A stretch of DNA of 64,000 bases from Photobacterium salinisoli (GCF_003614885.1 NZ_QZMS01000007.1:1798001-1862000), one strand, 5' to 3'; positions 53,219-63,332 are shown, numbered from the stretch's first letter. Numbers and translations are program-made. Notes: generated by a model not told the origin, from the sequence alone.

Positions 53219-54271
53219 TCAGCCCTGACGACGGGTGATAAACATAGAATCCCCGTAGCTGAAGAAGCGGTAGCTTTGTTCGACAGCCTGCTGATAAGCA
53301 CCCATGGTATTTTCATAGCCAGCAAATGCGCTCACCAGCATGATCAGTGTGGATTCCGGCAGGTGGAAATTGGTGATCAGCACATCCACCAGCTGGAACT
53401 CGTAACCGGGGTAAATGAAAATATCAGTATCGCCGAAGAAAGGGACCAGATCGGTGCCGTTCTTCAGGGCATCCTGAGCCGCACTTTCCAGCGAGCGGAC
53501 AGAAGTGGTGCCCACGGCAATCACCCGGCCGCCACGGGCTCGGGTGGCCTGAATGGCATCAACTACCTCTTGCGGGACTTCCACGTATTCCGCGTGCATA
53601 TGATGATCATGAATATTATCGACCCGGACTGGCTGGAAGGTGCCGGCACCTACGTGCAAAGTCACAAAGGCAAACTCAGCCCCTTTTGACTTGATATCCG
53701 CCAACAGTTGCTCATCAAAGTGCAGTCCGGCAGTCGGAGCAGCCACGGCGCCCGGCTTGGCATTATAAACCGTTTGATAACGCTCTTTGTCTGCTTCTTC
53801 GTCCGGACGGTCGATATAAGGCGGCAAAGGCATGTGGCCCACCTGCTCCAGAATCTCCAATACCGTCAGCGCACTGTTGAAGCGAATTTCAAACAGGGCA
53901 TCATGACGGGCCACCATTTCGGCTTCAAACTCATCGTTTTCGCCTAACAAAAGCTGCGTACCCGGTTTGGGGGCTTTAGAAGCCCGAACATGAGCCAGAA
54001 TACTTTTATCATCAAGCAGCCGCTCGACCAGCACTTCCAGCTTACCGCCACTGGCTTTACGGCCGAACATGCGCGCCGGGATCACCCGGGTATTGTTAAA
54101 TACCAGCAGGTCACCGGGACGCACCAGATCCAACACATCTCTAAACGATTTATGGCACACATCACCGCTGTTACCGTCCAGTTGCAGCAGGCGGCTGGAT
54201 GAACGCTCCGGTTGCGGATAACGTGCAATCAGTTCATCGGGAAGGTCAAAGTGAAAATCTGAAACTTGCAT
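53219..54271 (-). CDS. queA: S-adenosylmethionine:tRNA ribosyltransferase-isomerase
   Basis: QueA transfers the ribosyl part of SAM to preQ1-tRNA to make epoxyqueuosine. The 350-residue protein starts [16 protein letters not shown] and carries [16 protein letters not shown] and [13 protein letters not shown]. It is separated from tgt by 201 bp in which no gene is seen. Confidence 0.97.
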   Translation of the reverse strand: MQVSDFHFDLPDELIARYPQPERSSSRLLQLDGNSGDVCHKSFRDVLDLVRPGDLLVFNNTRVIPARMFGRKASGGKLEVLVERLLDDKSILAHVRASKAPKPGTQLLLGENDEFEAEMVARHDALFEIRFNSALTVLEILEQVGHMPLPPYIDRPDEEADKERYQTVYNAKPGAVAAPTAGLHFDEQLLADIKSKGAEFAFVTLHVGAGTFQPVRVDNIHDHHMHAEYVEVPQEVVDAIQATRARGGRVIAVGTTSVRSLESAAQDALKNGTDLVPFFGDTDIFIYPGYEFQLVDVLITNFHLPESTLIMLVSAFAGYENTMGAYQQAVEQSYRFFSYGDSMFITRRQG

Positions 54272-54360
54272 TTTTTAGGCCCTAACTTACAGCAGGCAGC
54301 TAGTATAGGCCGCCACACTGCAATATCAAGCCCGGAGAAATGTTATGAAATGATTTGTTC

Positions 54361-55470
54361 TCAGCCTTTCTTGCGCGAACGCCAGAGAACCAGAGCGACG
54401 AGTCCCAGCAGCCAAGCCAGTGAATAGCTTCCCCCGCTGTCATCGCTACCGCTGTTCTCCACGCGGAACTGTTCCAGCCCTGCATTGCTGTAATCTTTCA
54501 GAAAAGGATTCACGCTAAACACAGCTGCCGGATTGAAGCTGAAATCCCCGCCAGAGACAGCGGCTATCCAGTCAAGATAAGTAGACACCTGCGTGTAGAC
54601 GCCGGGCAGATTGCCGGCACACCCTTCGCCAAAGCTCACCAGCCCCAGCAGGCGCAGGCCAAAATCCGGATCGCTGCTGGCCTGGGGATCCTGCCAGACT
54701 AGCGGACCGCCTGAGTCACCAAAACAGCTGTCCCGGGATAGGTTGGGCGACGGGGGTGATGCGCAGACAAAAATACTGTACACCCCGGGATGCACTGAGC
54801 TACCCCATAAGTTGTCACACACCCGGTCGGGTACACCGGACAATACTGTCTGTTGCAATTGTGTTGCCCCCGCGGCATCGGGATTGGGTGTCACACTCCC
54901 CCACCCCGAGATCAGCAAATTGGCTGGACGGTTGCTGTTTGCCACCCAAGTATTGGCAAATTCCGCATCCGCCCGGTTCTGGGCCGAGACAGACGCTATC
55001 TGTATCGGGATTGCGGTTTCCGGCAGATCCTGACTCAGGCGGATAATGGCGATGTCATTGTTAAAATTACTGCTGTTGTAACTGGGATGCACATTGATGG
55101 CGCTGACAGGCATGGCATTACTGTTTGTCGCGCTGAATACCGATGTAATACCGGCCCAGACTTTCAAATGCAAGGGTGTTGCAATCCGGCCACCATTCAC
55201 AAGGCAGTGAGCCGCTGTCAGTATGATGCGAGGTGCAATCACCACACCACCACACAGGTAGACTTCTGTGCCGGTATCAGAAAAATCAATATTAATAAAC
55301 GCCTGCCAGGGGATATCACCCGGCACAGCAGATATGCCACCAATAATTCTGGCTGTTGGCTCGTATTGCTCCGCCTGGACAGGCGGCTCATCAGTCTGTG
55401 CCTTAGCCAGCCCTGACATAAAAAGCAGGAAAGCCAGCAATAACAGGCTGTTAGTTATGGGGGCTTTCAT
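54361..55470 (-). CDS. Secreted trypsin-like serine protease with GlyGly-CTERM tail (copy 1)
   Basis: A signal peptide (MKAPITNSLLLLAFLLFMSG) leads to an S1 domain starting at RIIGGISAV. The catalytic His is in LTAAHCLV, Asp in NDIAIIRL and Ser in GDSGGPLVW. Near the C-terminus a Gly-rich turn (GSDDSGGSYS) is followed by a hydrophobic helix and a basic end (WRSRKKG). This is the GlyGly-CTERM signal cut by rhombosortase in type II secretion hosts, as in the VesB proteases of vibrios. The better start is the ATG at 55470, which has GAGG upstream; 55485 is possible. The first of two adjacent paralogs. Confidence 0.9.
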   Translation of the reverse strand: MKAPITNSLLLLAFLLFMSGLAKAQTDEPPVQAEQYEPTARIIGGISAVPGDIPWQAFINIDFSDTGTEVYLCGGVVIAPRIILTAAHCLVNGGRIATPLHLKVWAGITSVFSATNSNAMPVSAINVHPSYNSSNFNNDIAIIRLSQDLPETAIPIQIASVSAQNRADAEFANTWVANSNRPANLLISGWGSVTPNPDAAGATQLQQTVLSGVPDRVCDNLWGSSVHPGVYSIFVCASPPSPNLSRDSCFGDSGGPLVWQDPQASSDPDFGLRLLGLVSFGEGCAGNLPGVYTQVSTYLDWIAAVSGGDFSFNPAAVFSVNPFLKDYSNAGLEQFRVENSGSDDSGGSYSLAWLLGLVALVLWRSRKKG

Positions 55471-55697
55471 AACTGCTACCCTCATGATTTACAGTCGCTT
55501 AAGTATAATTCTGACTGTAATTGCGCCATTGTTACTTATTGAGAATTTTGACGGATAGTTAACCACAGGGGACAAAGCAGGCAGAGTGACATCAGACTCA
55601 GGAAAGATAATCAATCAATACTGTTGATAATAAACAAAATATTTTGAGGCAGTGGTTAATGCGCCTCTCTGATAATAAGCTCGCGAGAGCCCCCCGT

Positions 55698-56849
55698 TCA
55701 GCTTTCCCTGCCCTGGCTTCTTCGCCACCAGAGCCCCCCCAGCAGTGCAATCATGCCTCCAAACGTCATGCTCCCTCCCGAGCGGCTCGCCATTGCACTG
55801 CTTAATGTGCTGGCGCTGCCTTGGTTGCTCTCATTTTCTGTACCTGGCGCTGCAGACAGCTTGTCGGCATTAAAGGTAAACGGGTTGAATGAAAAAACAG
55901 AGTCCGGATAAAAGTTAAATCCCTCTCCAGCTGTTGAAGCAAGCCAGTCACGATAATGGGAAACTTGGGTATATACAGCAGGGAAATCCTCTCCGCATTC
56001 GGTCCCAAAGCTGACTAACCCTATCAGCCGAAAACCCAGGTCACTATCGGCGCTGGCCTGGGGATCCTGCCACACCAAAGGCCCACCCGAATCGCCCTGA
56101 CAAGTGTCACGCTTAACTGCAGGATCGGGCGACATCGCGCACACGAACATAGCACTCTGAGTCGGTTCAACCACTGAGCCCCATACCTGTTCGCAATAAT
56201 CATCCGGCACACCCGCAAGCAACACATGCTGTAACTGACGGGATACCGTCGCCCCGGCCTCGGTGGAGGTGAGCCCCCACCCGGACACCAGCAAATTCTG
56301 ACCGCGTTGGCCGTCGGGCACAAAGGTATTGTCAAATATCACATCGGCCTGCTGCTGTTCACTCACACTCGCCAGCCGGATGGGCTGAGCACCGGCAGCC
56401 GTCTCCTTGCCAAGGCGCAGCAAAGCAATATCGTTAATAAAAGTCTCTTCATTAAAATCCGGATGAACATTCACCGCTGTCACCGGCAGGGCATTGAAAG
56501 TAGTCGCAGAGTCTGTCGAGGTGATCCCCGCCCAGACAAATACCTCACCAGGCTGCGCTGTGACTGAGCCTTTGGTAAGGCAATGTGCGGCTGTCAGTAC
56601 GGTATGCTTATCTATGACGACGCCACCGCACTGAAAAATATCCTGGCCGTCGTTGCCAACGTCAATATAAATCAGTGCCTGCCACGGAATGTTGTTCTGG
56701 TATGCCGGGCTGCCGCCTATGATTCGGGCAACAGGTTCAGTACGGGCTGGTTCTGTGGCTGGCAACCCTTGCTGTTCGGCCAAAACAACGCCTGAGGTTA
56801 ACGACAAGGCCAGTACAGTGGCTGACGGTATAGCAGACAAGACGTTCAT
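55698..56849 (-). CDS. Secreted trypsin-like serine protease with GlyGly-CTERM tail (copy 2)
   Basis: The 383-residue protein has a signal peptide ending near GVVLAEQQG. The S1 domain begins RIIGGSPAY, with His in LTAAHCLT, Asp in NDIALLRL and Ser in GDSGGPLVW. The tail has SRSGGSMTFGG, a hydrophobic helix and WWRRSQGRES, again a GlyGly-CTERM sorting end. It resembles the neighbour over the whole length, including PDSVFSFNPF before the tail, so it is a tandem duplicate. Separated from it by over 200 bp, it may have its own promoter. Confidence 0.9.
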   Translation of the reverse strand: MNVLSAIPSATVLALSLTSGVVLAEQQGLPATEPARTEPVARIIGGSPAYQNNIPWQALIYIDVGNDGQDIFQCGGVVIDKHTVLTAAHCLTKGSVTAQPGEVFVWAGITSTDSATTFNALPVTAVNVHPDFNEETFINDIALLRLGKETAAGAQPIRLASVSEQQQADVIFDNTFVPDGQRGQNLLVSGWGLTSTEAGATVSRQLQHVLLAGVPDDYCEQVWGSVVEPTQSAMFVCAMSPDPAVKRDTCQGDSGGPLVWQDPQASADSDLGFRLIGLVSFGTECGEDFPAVYTQVSHYRDWLASTAGEGFNFYPDSVFSFNPFTFNADKLSAAPGTENESNQGSASTLSSAMASRSGGSMTFGGMIALLGGLWWRRSQGRES

Positions 56850-57164
56850 AACACTTCATCACTCCCTGAACAAAACATTGCAGCAAAAGGGTTAATCCGC
56901 TCTCCTGACCCTGTTTATGTGACTACGATAAAGCGACCAGACCGCGGGCTTTAGATAAGGATAGTGACGTTTTTTCGCAATAAAGCCCGCAACACTCCAA
57001 AGTGATGCCAAAAGTTATACCAATGACTCAAAATGACAGCATCACTGTGTTTCACTCTACACTGTATCTGATACTGCACGCTATCCCTGCGCTGGAGCCT
57101 GGCATTTCTGCTACAGTATCAGCCTCGCTCTTACCTAATGGCAACAGATGCTGAATTCTATACT
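56850..57164. other. Intergenic stretch between protease and acpH
   Basis: Promoter regions of the divergent protease and acpH genes. No ORF with a ribosome site, repeat or hairpin of note is seen. Confidence 0.4.
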
Positions 57165-57773
57165 ATGAACTTTCTGGCACATCTTCATCTGGCCGATCAT
57201 TGCCAGAGTCACCTGGCAGGGAACTTACTGGCCGATTTTGTTCGCGGTGATCCCTACCGCTATTATTCCGCGGATGTAGCAGCAGGTATCAAGCTTCACC
57301 GTTTTGTCGATAGCTATATCGACAGCCAGCCAGAAGTACGGGCCTGGCGCCGGGCTTTCCCGCCGCACATCCGTCGGGTAAGCGGCATTGCGCTGGATAT
57401 GATCTGGGATCATTATCTCGCCCGCCACTGGCAGCGATACCATGACCTGCCTTTACCCGTCTTTGTTAAGCAGGCACGTAAAGAAGTTGAAGGCTTTAAC
57501 GGTAATGAACCGGAACATTACCGGCAAATGACACAACGTATGTGGCAGCAAGAGTGGCTGATTGAGTATCAGCAAGTGGCCAGTATTCATCAGGCATTAG
57601 AACGAATGGCGATTCGCCGCCCGAAATTGAGTTCACTGGCAGCATGTCCGCCTTTTCTGGCCGGGCATTATCTGGAGTTGGAGCACAGCTTTTATATTCT
57701 GTACCCAAGGCTGATGGAAGCATCTCAAGCGTTCTGGCTGGAGCACAAAGAGATATTGTTACGGTCGGAGTAA
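57165..57773 (+). CDS. acpH: ACP phosphodiesterase
   Basis: AcpH removes the phosphopantetheine arm from holo-acyl carrier protein. The HD-like metal enzyme starts MNFLAHLHLADH and has GNLLADFVRGD, HRFVDSYIDSQPEV and DMIWDHYLARHW. The chosen ATG gives 202 residues, close to the family length. The frame opens nine codons earlier. Confidence 0.92.
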   Translation: MNFLAHLHLADHCQSHLAGNLLADFVRGDPYRYYSADVAAGIKLHRFVDSYIDSQPEVRAWRRAFPPHIRRVSGIALDMIWDHYLARHWQRYHDLPLPVFVKQARKEVEGFNGNEPEHYRQMTQRMWQQEWLIEYQQVASIHQALERMAIRRPKLSSLAACPPFLAGHYLELEHSFYILYPRLMEASQAFWLEHKEILLRSE

Positions 57774-57819
57774 GCAAGACAAAGGGAAGTAAACAATACC
57801 GATTAGCAACCCCGGAAAA

Positions 57820-57843
57820 GAAAAAGGGGAGCCAGAGGCTCCC
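57820..57843 (-). terminator. Terminator after aceA
   Basis: A 7-bp stem (GGGAGCC / GGCTCCC, loop of 3) is followed on the minus strand by CTTTTTCTTTT, 155 bp beyond aceA. Confidence 0.7.
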
Positions 57844-57997
57844 AAGGCGATAACAATTCGTTAAGTTAAAGCGTTATCAGACTATGGCTTGACGTGAACA
57901 AGCCGGTATCAGCCGATAACGTTAATCGCAATCCCCTCTCGGGTAACAGCTGCGAAACGGTCTTACTAGGATAGATAGCTTATTGCCGGTCAATTCA

Positions 57998-59305
57998 TCA
58001 GAATTGATCTTCTTCAGTGGAACCTGTCAGCGCAGTCACAGAAGAGTTTCCGCCCTGAATCACGTTGGTCATCTTATCGAAGTAGCCAGTTCCCACTTCC
58101 TGCTGGTGAGCAACAAAGGTATAACCCTTCTCTGCCGCCGCAAACTCTGGGCGCTGTACTTTCTCAACATAGTGACGCATACCTTCACCCTGCGCATAAG
58201 CGTGGGCCAGCTCGAACATGTTAAACCACATGTTATGAATACCGGCCAGTGTGATGAACTGGTACTTATAGCCCATATCAGACAGCTCTTGCTGGAACTT
58301 GGCAATCGTCTCGGCATCCAGGTTCTTCTCCCAGTTGAAAGAAGGAGAACAGTTATACGCCAGCAGCTGATCCGGGTATTTAGCATGGATAGCTTCAGCA
58401 AACTTACGCGCTTCTTCCAGACAAGGGGTTGCTGTTTCACACCAGATCAGGTCTGCATACGGGGCATAAGCCAGACCACGGGCGATAGCCTGATCAATAC
58501 CTGCACGAACGCGGTAGAAACCTTCCTGCGTACGCTCACCGGTAATGAAATCGGCATCGTACGGGTCGCAGTCGGAGGTCAGCAGATCGGCAGCATTCGC
58601 ATCAGTACGGGCAATCACCAGCGTTGTTGTGCCTGCAACGTCAGCCGCCAGACGGGCAGCAATCAGTTTTTGAACTGCTTCCTGGGTCGGTACCAGTACT
58701 TTACCGCCCATGTGGCCGCATTTTTTCACCGAAGCCAACTGATCTTCAAAGTGCACGCCTGCGGCTCCTGCATCAATCATGCTGCGCATCAGTTCGTAAG
58801 CATTCAGTACACCACCAAAGCCGGCTTCTGCATCAGCAACGATAGGCAGGAAGTAATCAATGCCGCCTTCTTCCGGGCTTTTGCCGTTTGCCCACTGAAT
58901 CTGATCAGCGCGGCGGAAAGAGTTGTTAATACGTTTTACAACCGCTGGCACTGAATCGACCGGATACAGGGACTGGTCAGGGTACATAGATGATGCCGTG
59001 TTGTTATCAGCGGCCACCTGCCAGCCAGAGAGGTAGATAGCCTCAATCCCTGCTTTCGCCTGCTGAACGGCCTGGCCGCCAGTCAACGCGCCAAGGCAGT
59101 TCACATAGCCTTTCTTGGCAGAGCCGTTCACTAAATCCCACAACTTATCAGCACCGCGCTGAGCCAGTGTGTTCGCCGGTACGACCGAACCACGCAGATT
59201 AACCACCTCTTCCGCAGTATAAGTACGCTTAACATGTTTCCAACGTGGGTTCTCCGCCCAATCCTTTTCAATGGCTTCGATCTGTTGCTGGCGAGTCAGT
59301 GTCAT
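57998..59305 (-). CDS. aceA: Isocitrate lyase
   Basis: AceA splits isocitrate to succinate and glyoxylate, the entry to the glyoxylate shunt. The 435-residue protein carries the catalytic KKCGHMGGK and the flanking EDQLASV. It is downstream of aceB on the same strand with a 173-bp spacer that holds a hairpin. Confidence 0.97.
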   Translation of the reverse strand: MTLTRQQQIEAIEKDWAENPRWKHVKRTYTAEEVVNLRGSVVPANTLAQRGADKLWDLVNGSAKKGYVNCLGALTGGQAVQQAKAGIEAIYLSGWQVAADNNTASSMYPDQSLYPVDSVPAVVKRINNSFRRADQIQWANGKSPEEGGIDYFLPIVADAEAGFGGVLNAYELMRSMIDAGAAGVHFEDQLASVKKCGHMGGKVLVPTQEAVQKLIAARLAADVAGTTTLVIARTDANAADLLTSDCDPYDADFITGERTQEGFYRVRAGIDQAIARGLAYAPYADLIWCETATPCLEEARKFAEAIHAKYPDQLLAYNCSPSFNWEKNLDAETIAKFQQELSDMGYKYQFITLAGIHNMWFNMFELAHAYAQGEGMRHYVEKVQRPEFAAAEKGYTFVAHQQEVGTGYFDKMTNVIQGGNSSVTALTGSTEEDQF

Positions 59306-59390
59306 AATAAATCCCTCGTATTATGTGACGATATTTCGCAAAATCAGGACGTTCTGCGCTTCAGTTGTACTCAGTTTTCTTGGGCTTCCC

Positions 59391-59412
59391 CTGCCCGGGC
59401 TAAGCCGGGCAG
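59391..59412. other. Hairpin between aceB and aceA
   Basis: CTGCCCGG / CCGGGCAG forms a perfect 8-bp stem with a 6-base loop in the intercistronic gap. It has no T-run. It could protect the upstream or downstream message and set the AceB:AceA ratio. Confidence 0.5.
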
Positions 59413-59478
59413 TGTTTGTTGCACTATGTGCTTATTGTTGTGTGTTGCCGTTCCGGTTTGAATGCTTGTGCTTCACCG

Positions 59479-61086
59479 TTATTCCAGGTATTCGTAGCCG
59501 GGCAGTGTCAGGAAGGTGACCAGCTCATCACTGGTGGTCAGGCGCGCCATCATGGCAGCCGCTTCCCGGAATTGTCCTTGGCTGAAACGCTCAGCGCCTA
59601 CTTCCTGCTCCAGGACTTGCATTTCTTCGTCCAGCAGTTGTTCAAACAAAGCTTTGGTGACGACCTGGCCGTTGCTCAGCGTTTTGCCGTGCTTGATCCA
59701 TTGCCAGATGGAAGCACGCGAGATTTCAGCGGTGGCAGCGTCTTCCATCATGCCGTAAATCGGCACACATCCGTTGCCTGAGATCCAGGCTTCGATGTAC
59801 TGCACAGCAACGCGGATGTTATGCCGCATGCCATCATCTGTCCGTTCGCCGTCGCAGGGTGCCAGCAGTTCGGCCGCTGTGATCGGTGCATCAGTGTCAC
59901 GCGTCACATCCAGCTGATTTGAGCGTGCGCCCAGACACTTATCAAAGACTTCGCGGGCGGTATCGGCCAGCCCCGGGTGGGCTACCCAGGTGCCGTCATG
60001 ACCATTATTGGCTTCCAACGCTTTGTCTGTCTGGATCTTGTCCAGAACCCAGGCATTACGCTCTGCCTCTTTAGAAGGAATAAAGGCAGCCATGCCTCCC
60101 ATCGCAAACGCGCCGCGACGGTGACAGGTTCTCACCAGCAAACGTGAGTAAGCGTTGAGGAAAGGTTTTTCCATGGTAACCACCTGACGATCCGGCAAGA
60201 TACGATCCGGGTGGTTACGCAGTGTCTTGATATAGCTGAAAATGTAATCCCAGCGGCCACAGTTCAGGCCCACAATGTGCTCTTTCAGGCTGAACAGAAT
60301 TTCATTCATTTCAAATACCGCCGGCAGCGTTTCAATCAGCACAGTGGCTTTGATTGTTCCGCGAGGCAGTCCTGCTTCATCCTCGGCAAAGCTGAACACA
60401 TCGCTCCACCAGGCCGCTTCCTGATAAGCCTGCAGTTTAGGGACATAGAAGTACGGCCCGCTGCCGTTTTTCAGCAATTGCTTATGGTTGTGGAAGAAAT
60501 ACAGGCCAAAGTCCAGCAGCGCGCCCGGAATCGGCTGACCGTTCCAGAAGAGGTGTTTTTCCGGCAGATGCAAACCACGGACACGACAGATCAATACCGC
60601 CGGATCCTCTTTTAATTCATACACTTTTCCTGTGTCAGGATGGGTGTAAGAAATAGTGCGGTTCACCGCATCACGAAGGTTGCGCTGGCCGTCAATCACT
60701 GCACTCCATGCAGGAGCAAAGGAGTCCTCGAAATCCGCCATGAATACTTTTACATTCGCATTCAGCGCATTAATCACCATTTTGCGATCAACGGGACCTG
60801 TGATTTCTACACGGCGATCCTGCAAATCGGATGGAATGTTCTGGATAGTCCAGTCACCTTCACGGATATCTCGGGTGTCTGGCAGGAAGTCAGGTAACTG
60901 CCCGGCATCAATAGACTGCTGACGAACTTCACGTGCTGCCAGCAGTTCCGGCACACGGGAAGCAAACCGACTGACCAGTTTCTCAACAAAAGCCATTGCG
61001 TCATCACTCAGGATGTCTCGCTGTGATTCTGAAAGCGGTGCAGCCAACGTCAGCTGACCAAACTGGTGATGATTTTCCATACCCAT
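59479..61086 (-). CDS. aceB: Malate synthase A
   Basis: AceB condenses glyoxylate and acetyl-CoA to malate. At 535 residues it is the A-type form (FMADFEDSFAPAW, CGRWDYIFSYIKTL, NGCVPIYGMMEDAATAEISR). The ATG at 61086 has GGGGAG six bases upstream. It is the first gene of aceBA. An AT-rich 450-bp region lies upstream. Confidence 0.97.
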   Translation of the reverse strand: MGMENHHQFGQLTLAAPLSESQRDILSDDAMAFVEKLVSRFASRVPELLAAREVRQQSIDAGQLPDFLPDTRDIREGDWTIQNIPSDLQDRRVEITGPVDRKMVINALNANVKVFMADFEDSFAPAWSAVIDGQRNLRDAVNRTISYTHPDTGKVYELKEDPAVLICRVRGLHLPEKHLFWNGQPIPGALLDFGLYFFHNHKQLLKNGSGPYFYVPKLQAYQEAAWWSDVFSFAEDEAGLPRGTIKATVLIETLPAVFEMNEILFSLKEHIVGLNCGRWDYIFSYIKTLRNHPDRILPDRQVVTMEKPFLNAYSRLLVRTCHRRGAFAMGGMAAFIPSKEAERNAWVLDKIQTDKALEANNGHDGTWVAHPGLADTAREVFDKCLGARSNQLDVTRDTDAPITAAELLAPCDGERTDDGMRHNIRVAVQYIEAWISGNGCVPIYGMMEDAATAEISRASIWQWIKHGKTLSNGQVVTKALFEQLLDEEMQVLEQEVGAERFSQGQFREAAAMMARLTTSDELVTFLTLPGYEYLE

Positions 61087-61701
61087 TTATGACTCCCCTT
61101 TTACCCAAATCAGCCAAGTGTAACTAAATCACTACTTAAACAATGCATCGACTGATTTCCATCATAGACCACTTTCGGCCTCAACATGGCTATTACGTTG
61201 CCTTAACAAATCAGAAAAGGCAAACCCACCCCAAAATCAACAGGATCACAAAAACAAAACAAAACATTTAAAATCATAATCTTGCAGAAAATAGAGCTAT
61301 TACTCAAAACACTAAATTAAAACACTTTAAGGCGATATATTCGGTTTTTAACTTCCAGTCTATTTCCTGGCTAAAAGTGTAAAGTATTACGTAATTAAAT
61401 TACCGATTAACACTAAATTAACAATTAAAAATATACCGTTTTAAACAAGCAATAATGGCGGAATGGGCTGTAACGCACTCAATCTACATACATTTATAGA
61501 CAAGATTTGGCAGAGTCATACATTGGAGGAATAATTTTGCGTGCATGGCGGGGAATTGTTTTACAGGACGAAACAGAAAAAACCTACAAAATGAAGTACT
61601 TGGCAAAAAGCCCAAACAGAACAAAGTATCAAACAAATCATAACTCAGCAGAATATTTCACCAAAAAATAAAAACATGTCTGCTGAGCGTCCTGAATGTC
61701 G
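61087..61701. other. Long AT-rich regulatory region upstream of aceB
   Basis: This 615-bp gap is very AT-rich from 61230 to 61450, with A-tracts typical of bent promoter DNA. It should contain the aceBA promoter and its control sites. The small ORF at 61537-61671 lies in its right part. A 9-bp inverted repeat (CTCAGCAGA / TCTGCTGAG) with a 28-base loop lies near 61645-61690. Confidence 0.5.
61537..61671 (+). CDS. Small ORF (44 aa) with strong ribosome site and TTG start
   Basis: TTGGAGGAATAATTTTG places a near-perfect Shine-Dalgarno 7 bases before a TTG codon. The frame encodes a basic peptide starting MRAWRGIVLQDETEKTYKMK (first codon TTG read as Met) and ending NSAEYFTKK. No family is recognised. 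It is divergent from aceB and convergent with the OxyR-like gene. The strength of the ribosome site is the main evidence; it could be the remnant of a longer gene. Confidence 0.45.
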   Translation: MRAWRGIVLQDETEKTYKMKYLAKSPNRTKYQTNHNSAEYFTKK

Positions 61702-62598
61702 TTAAAGCAGCTCTGTGACTATCTCTGCCAGGCATTGAAAAGTGGGTATACGGCTTGACGTCGGTCGCCAGACCAGGCCGATTTCCCGATAAGCGGCCTG
61801 CCCTGGCGGATCTAAGATCACTAAATCCGGGCTATCGACCAAACCATGCTTGATCGCCATATGCGGAATAAAGGTGGAGCCAAGGCCATTCGATACCATC
61901 TGAACCAGGGTATGTAAGCTGGTCGCCGCAAACGAGTTGATCTTTTCTTTGCTGGTCAGCTGGCACGCCGACACCGCATGGCCGGTGAGGCAATGTTCTT
62001 TCTCCAGCAGAAAGACAGATTCATCCGGTAAATCGGCATAGCGCAGCGGAACGTTCACTTTCGAGGCCTGATTTTTACTGATCACCATCTTGAAGGGGTC
62101 GCGCCCCACTATCTGGCTGTGCATACCACTGATTTCAACCGGGAGTGCCAGTATCAGCACATCCATGTCGCCATTGCGTAACGCGCTCAGCAGATTGTCC
62201 GTTGTATCTTCACGCAGTAAGAGGTGGAGCTGCGGATGCCTGCGATTCACCGCCTGCACTAAATCGCCCAGCAAGAAAGGGGCGATGGTCGGAATACACC
62301 CCAGCCTGACCTGACCGGCCATCTGATCCTCGCCGCTTTTCGACAGCTCCATCATATCCTGCGTTCTTGCCAGCAGTTCACGGCTGCGTACCACGACTTC
62401 TTCACCTGTAGTGGTAAAGACCAGGGCTTTGTTATCCCGTTCAATCAGCTGGCAGCCAACCAGATCCTCAAGATTCTGAATTCCTGAGCTTAATGTGGAC
62501 TGGCTGACGAAACACTGTTTGGCCGCTTCACCAAAATGGCGGGTTTCATAAAGTGTCACCAGATAATGGAGTTGTTTCAGAGAAGGAAATTTGCTCAT
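61702..62598 (-). CDS. OxyR-like LysR-family regulator
   Basis: The 298-residue protein has a LysR helix-turn-helix (residues about 5-62, HFGEAAKQCFVSQSTLSSGIQ) and a substrate domain. The substrate domain carries two cysteines nine residues apart (EHCLTGHAVSAC), the same spacing as the redox pair of E. coli OxyR. It is probably a peroxide sensor. It is divergent from a peroxiredoxin, a typical OxyR target arrangement. Whether it is the main OxyR or a second copy cannot be told here. Confidence 0.85.
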   Translation of the reverse strand: MSKFPSLKQLHYLVTLYETRHFGEAAKQCFVSQSTLSSGIQNLEDLVGCQLIERDNKALVFTTTGEEVVVRSRELLARTQDMMELSKSGEDQMAGQVRLGCIPTIAPFLLGDLVQAVNRRHPQLHLLLREDTTDNLLSALRNGDMDVLILALPVEISGMHSQIVGRDPFKMVISKNQASKVNVPLRYADLPDESVFLLEKEHCLTGHAVSACQLTSKEKINSFAATSLHTLVQMVSNGLGSTFIPHMAIKHGLVDSPDLVILDPPGQAAYREIGLVWRPTSSRIPTFQCLAEIVTELL

Positions 62599-62608
62599 CG
62601 TATTTTTC

Positions 62609-62662
62609 GATTGTAATAATCTATTTATTCCACTTTTTTCAATGTAGCACTTTCGCTATAGT
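62609..62662 (+). promoter_or_regulatory. Predicted OxyR-activated promoter of the peroxiredoxin gene
   Basis: TATAGT (62657-62662) is 17 bp from a poor TTTTTT -35 (62634-62639). Directly upstream lies GATTGTAATAATCTAT (62609-62624), which resembles one half of an OxyR ATAG-n7-CTAT site. A weak -35 next to an activator site is the expected pattern. Confidence 0.4.
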
Positions 62663-62728
62663 GTGTCCTGATTTATGAAGGAACTGCCCTTACGGGGTGG
62701 TACACATTCCAATATTAGGAGCACCAAT

Positions 62729-63331
62729 ATGGTACTAGTAGGTCGTCAAGCACCTGATTTCACAGCTGCTGCAGTTCTGGGTAACGGTGAAATCGTTGAT
62801 AACTTCAACTTCAAGCAATTCACTGAAGGCAAAAAAGCGGTTGTTTTCTTCTACCCTCTGGACTTCACTTTTGTTTGCCCATCTGAGCTGATCGCTTTCG
62901 ACAAGCGTTTTGCTGATTTCCAAGCGAAAGGCGTTGAAGTTATCGGTGTATCGATCGATTCTCAGTTCTCTCACAACGCATGGCGTAACACTGCTGTTGA
63001 GAACGGCGGTATCGGCCAGGTTAAATACCCTCTGATTGCTGACGTTAAGCACGAAATCTGTAAAGCATACGACGTTGAGCACCCAGAAGCTGGCGTTGCT
63101 TTCCGTGGTTCTTTCCTGATCGACGAAGAAGGTGTTGTTCGTCACCAGGTTGTTAACGACCTGCCTCTGGGCCGTAACATCGACGAGATGCTGCGTATGG
63201 TTGACGCGCTGAACTTCCACCAGAAAAACGGTGAAGTTTGCCCGGCACAGTGGGAAGAAGGCAAAGCAGGCATGACTGGTTCTCCAGAAGGTGTTGCTGC
63301 TTACCTGTCTGAGCACACTGCTGACCTGTAA
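62729..63331 (+). CDS. Typical 2-Cys peroxiredoxin (AhpC/Prx1 type)
   Basis: It reduces hydrogen peroxide and organic peroxides in the cytosol. The 200-residue protein starts MVLVGRQAPDFTAAAV with AGGAG 7 bases upstream. The peroxidatic Cys is in DFTFVCPSELIAF (about 50) and the resolving Cys in GEVCPAQWEEG (about 170). Codons are strongly biased to the preferred set, suggesting high expression. It is divergent from the OxyR-like regulator. Confidence 0.95.
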   Translation: MVLVGRQAPDFTAAAVLGNGEIVDNFNFKQFTEGKKAVVFFYPLDFTFVCPSELIAFDKRFADFQAKGVEVIGVSIDSQFSHNAWRNTAVENGGIGQVKYPLIADVKHEICKAYDVEHPEAGVAFRGSFLIDEEGVVRHQVVNDLPLGRNIDEMLRMVDALNFHQKNGEVCPAQWEEGKAGMTGSPEGVAAYLSEHTADL

Positions 63332-63332
63332 T

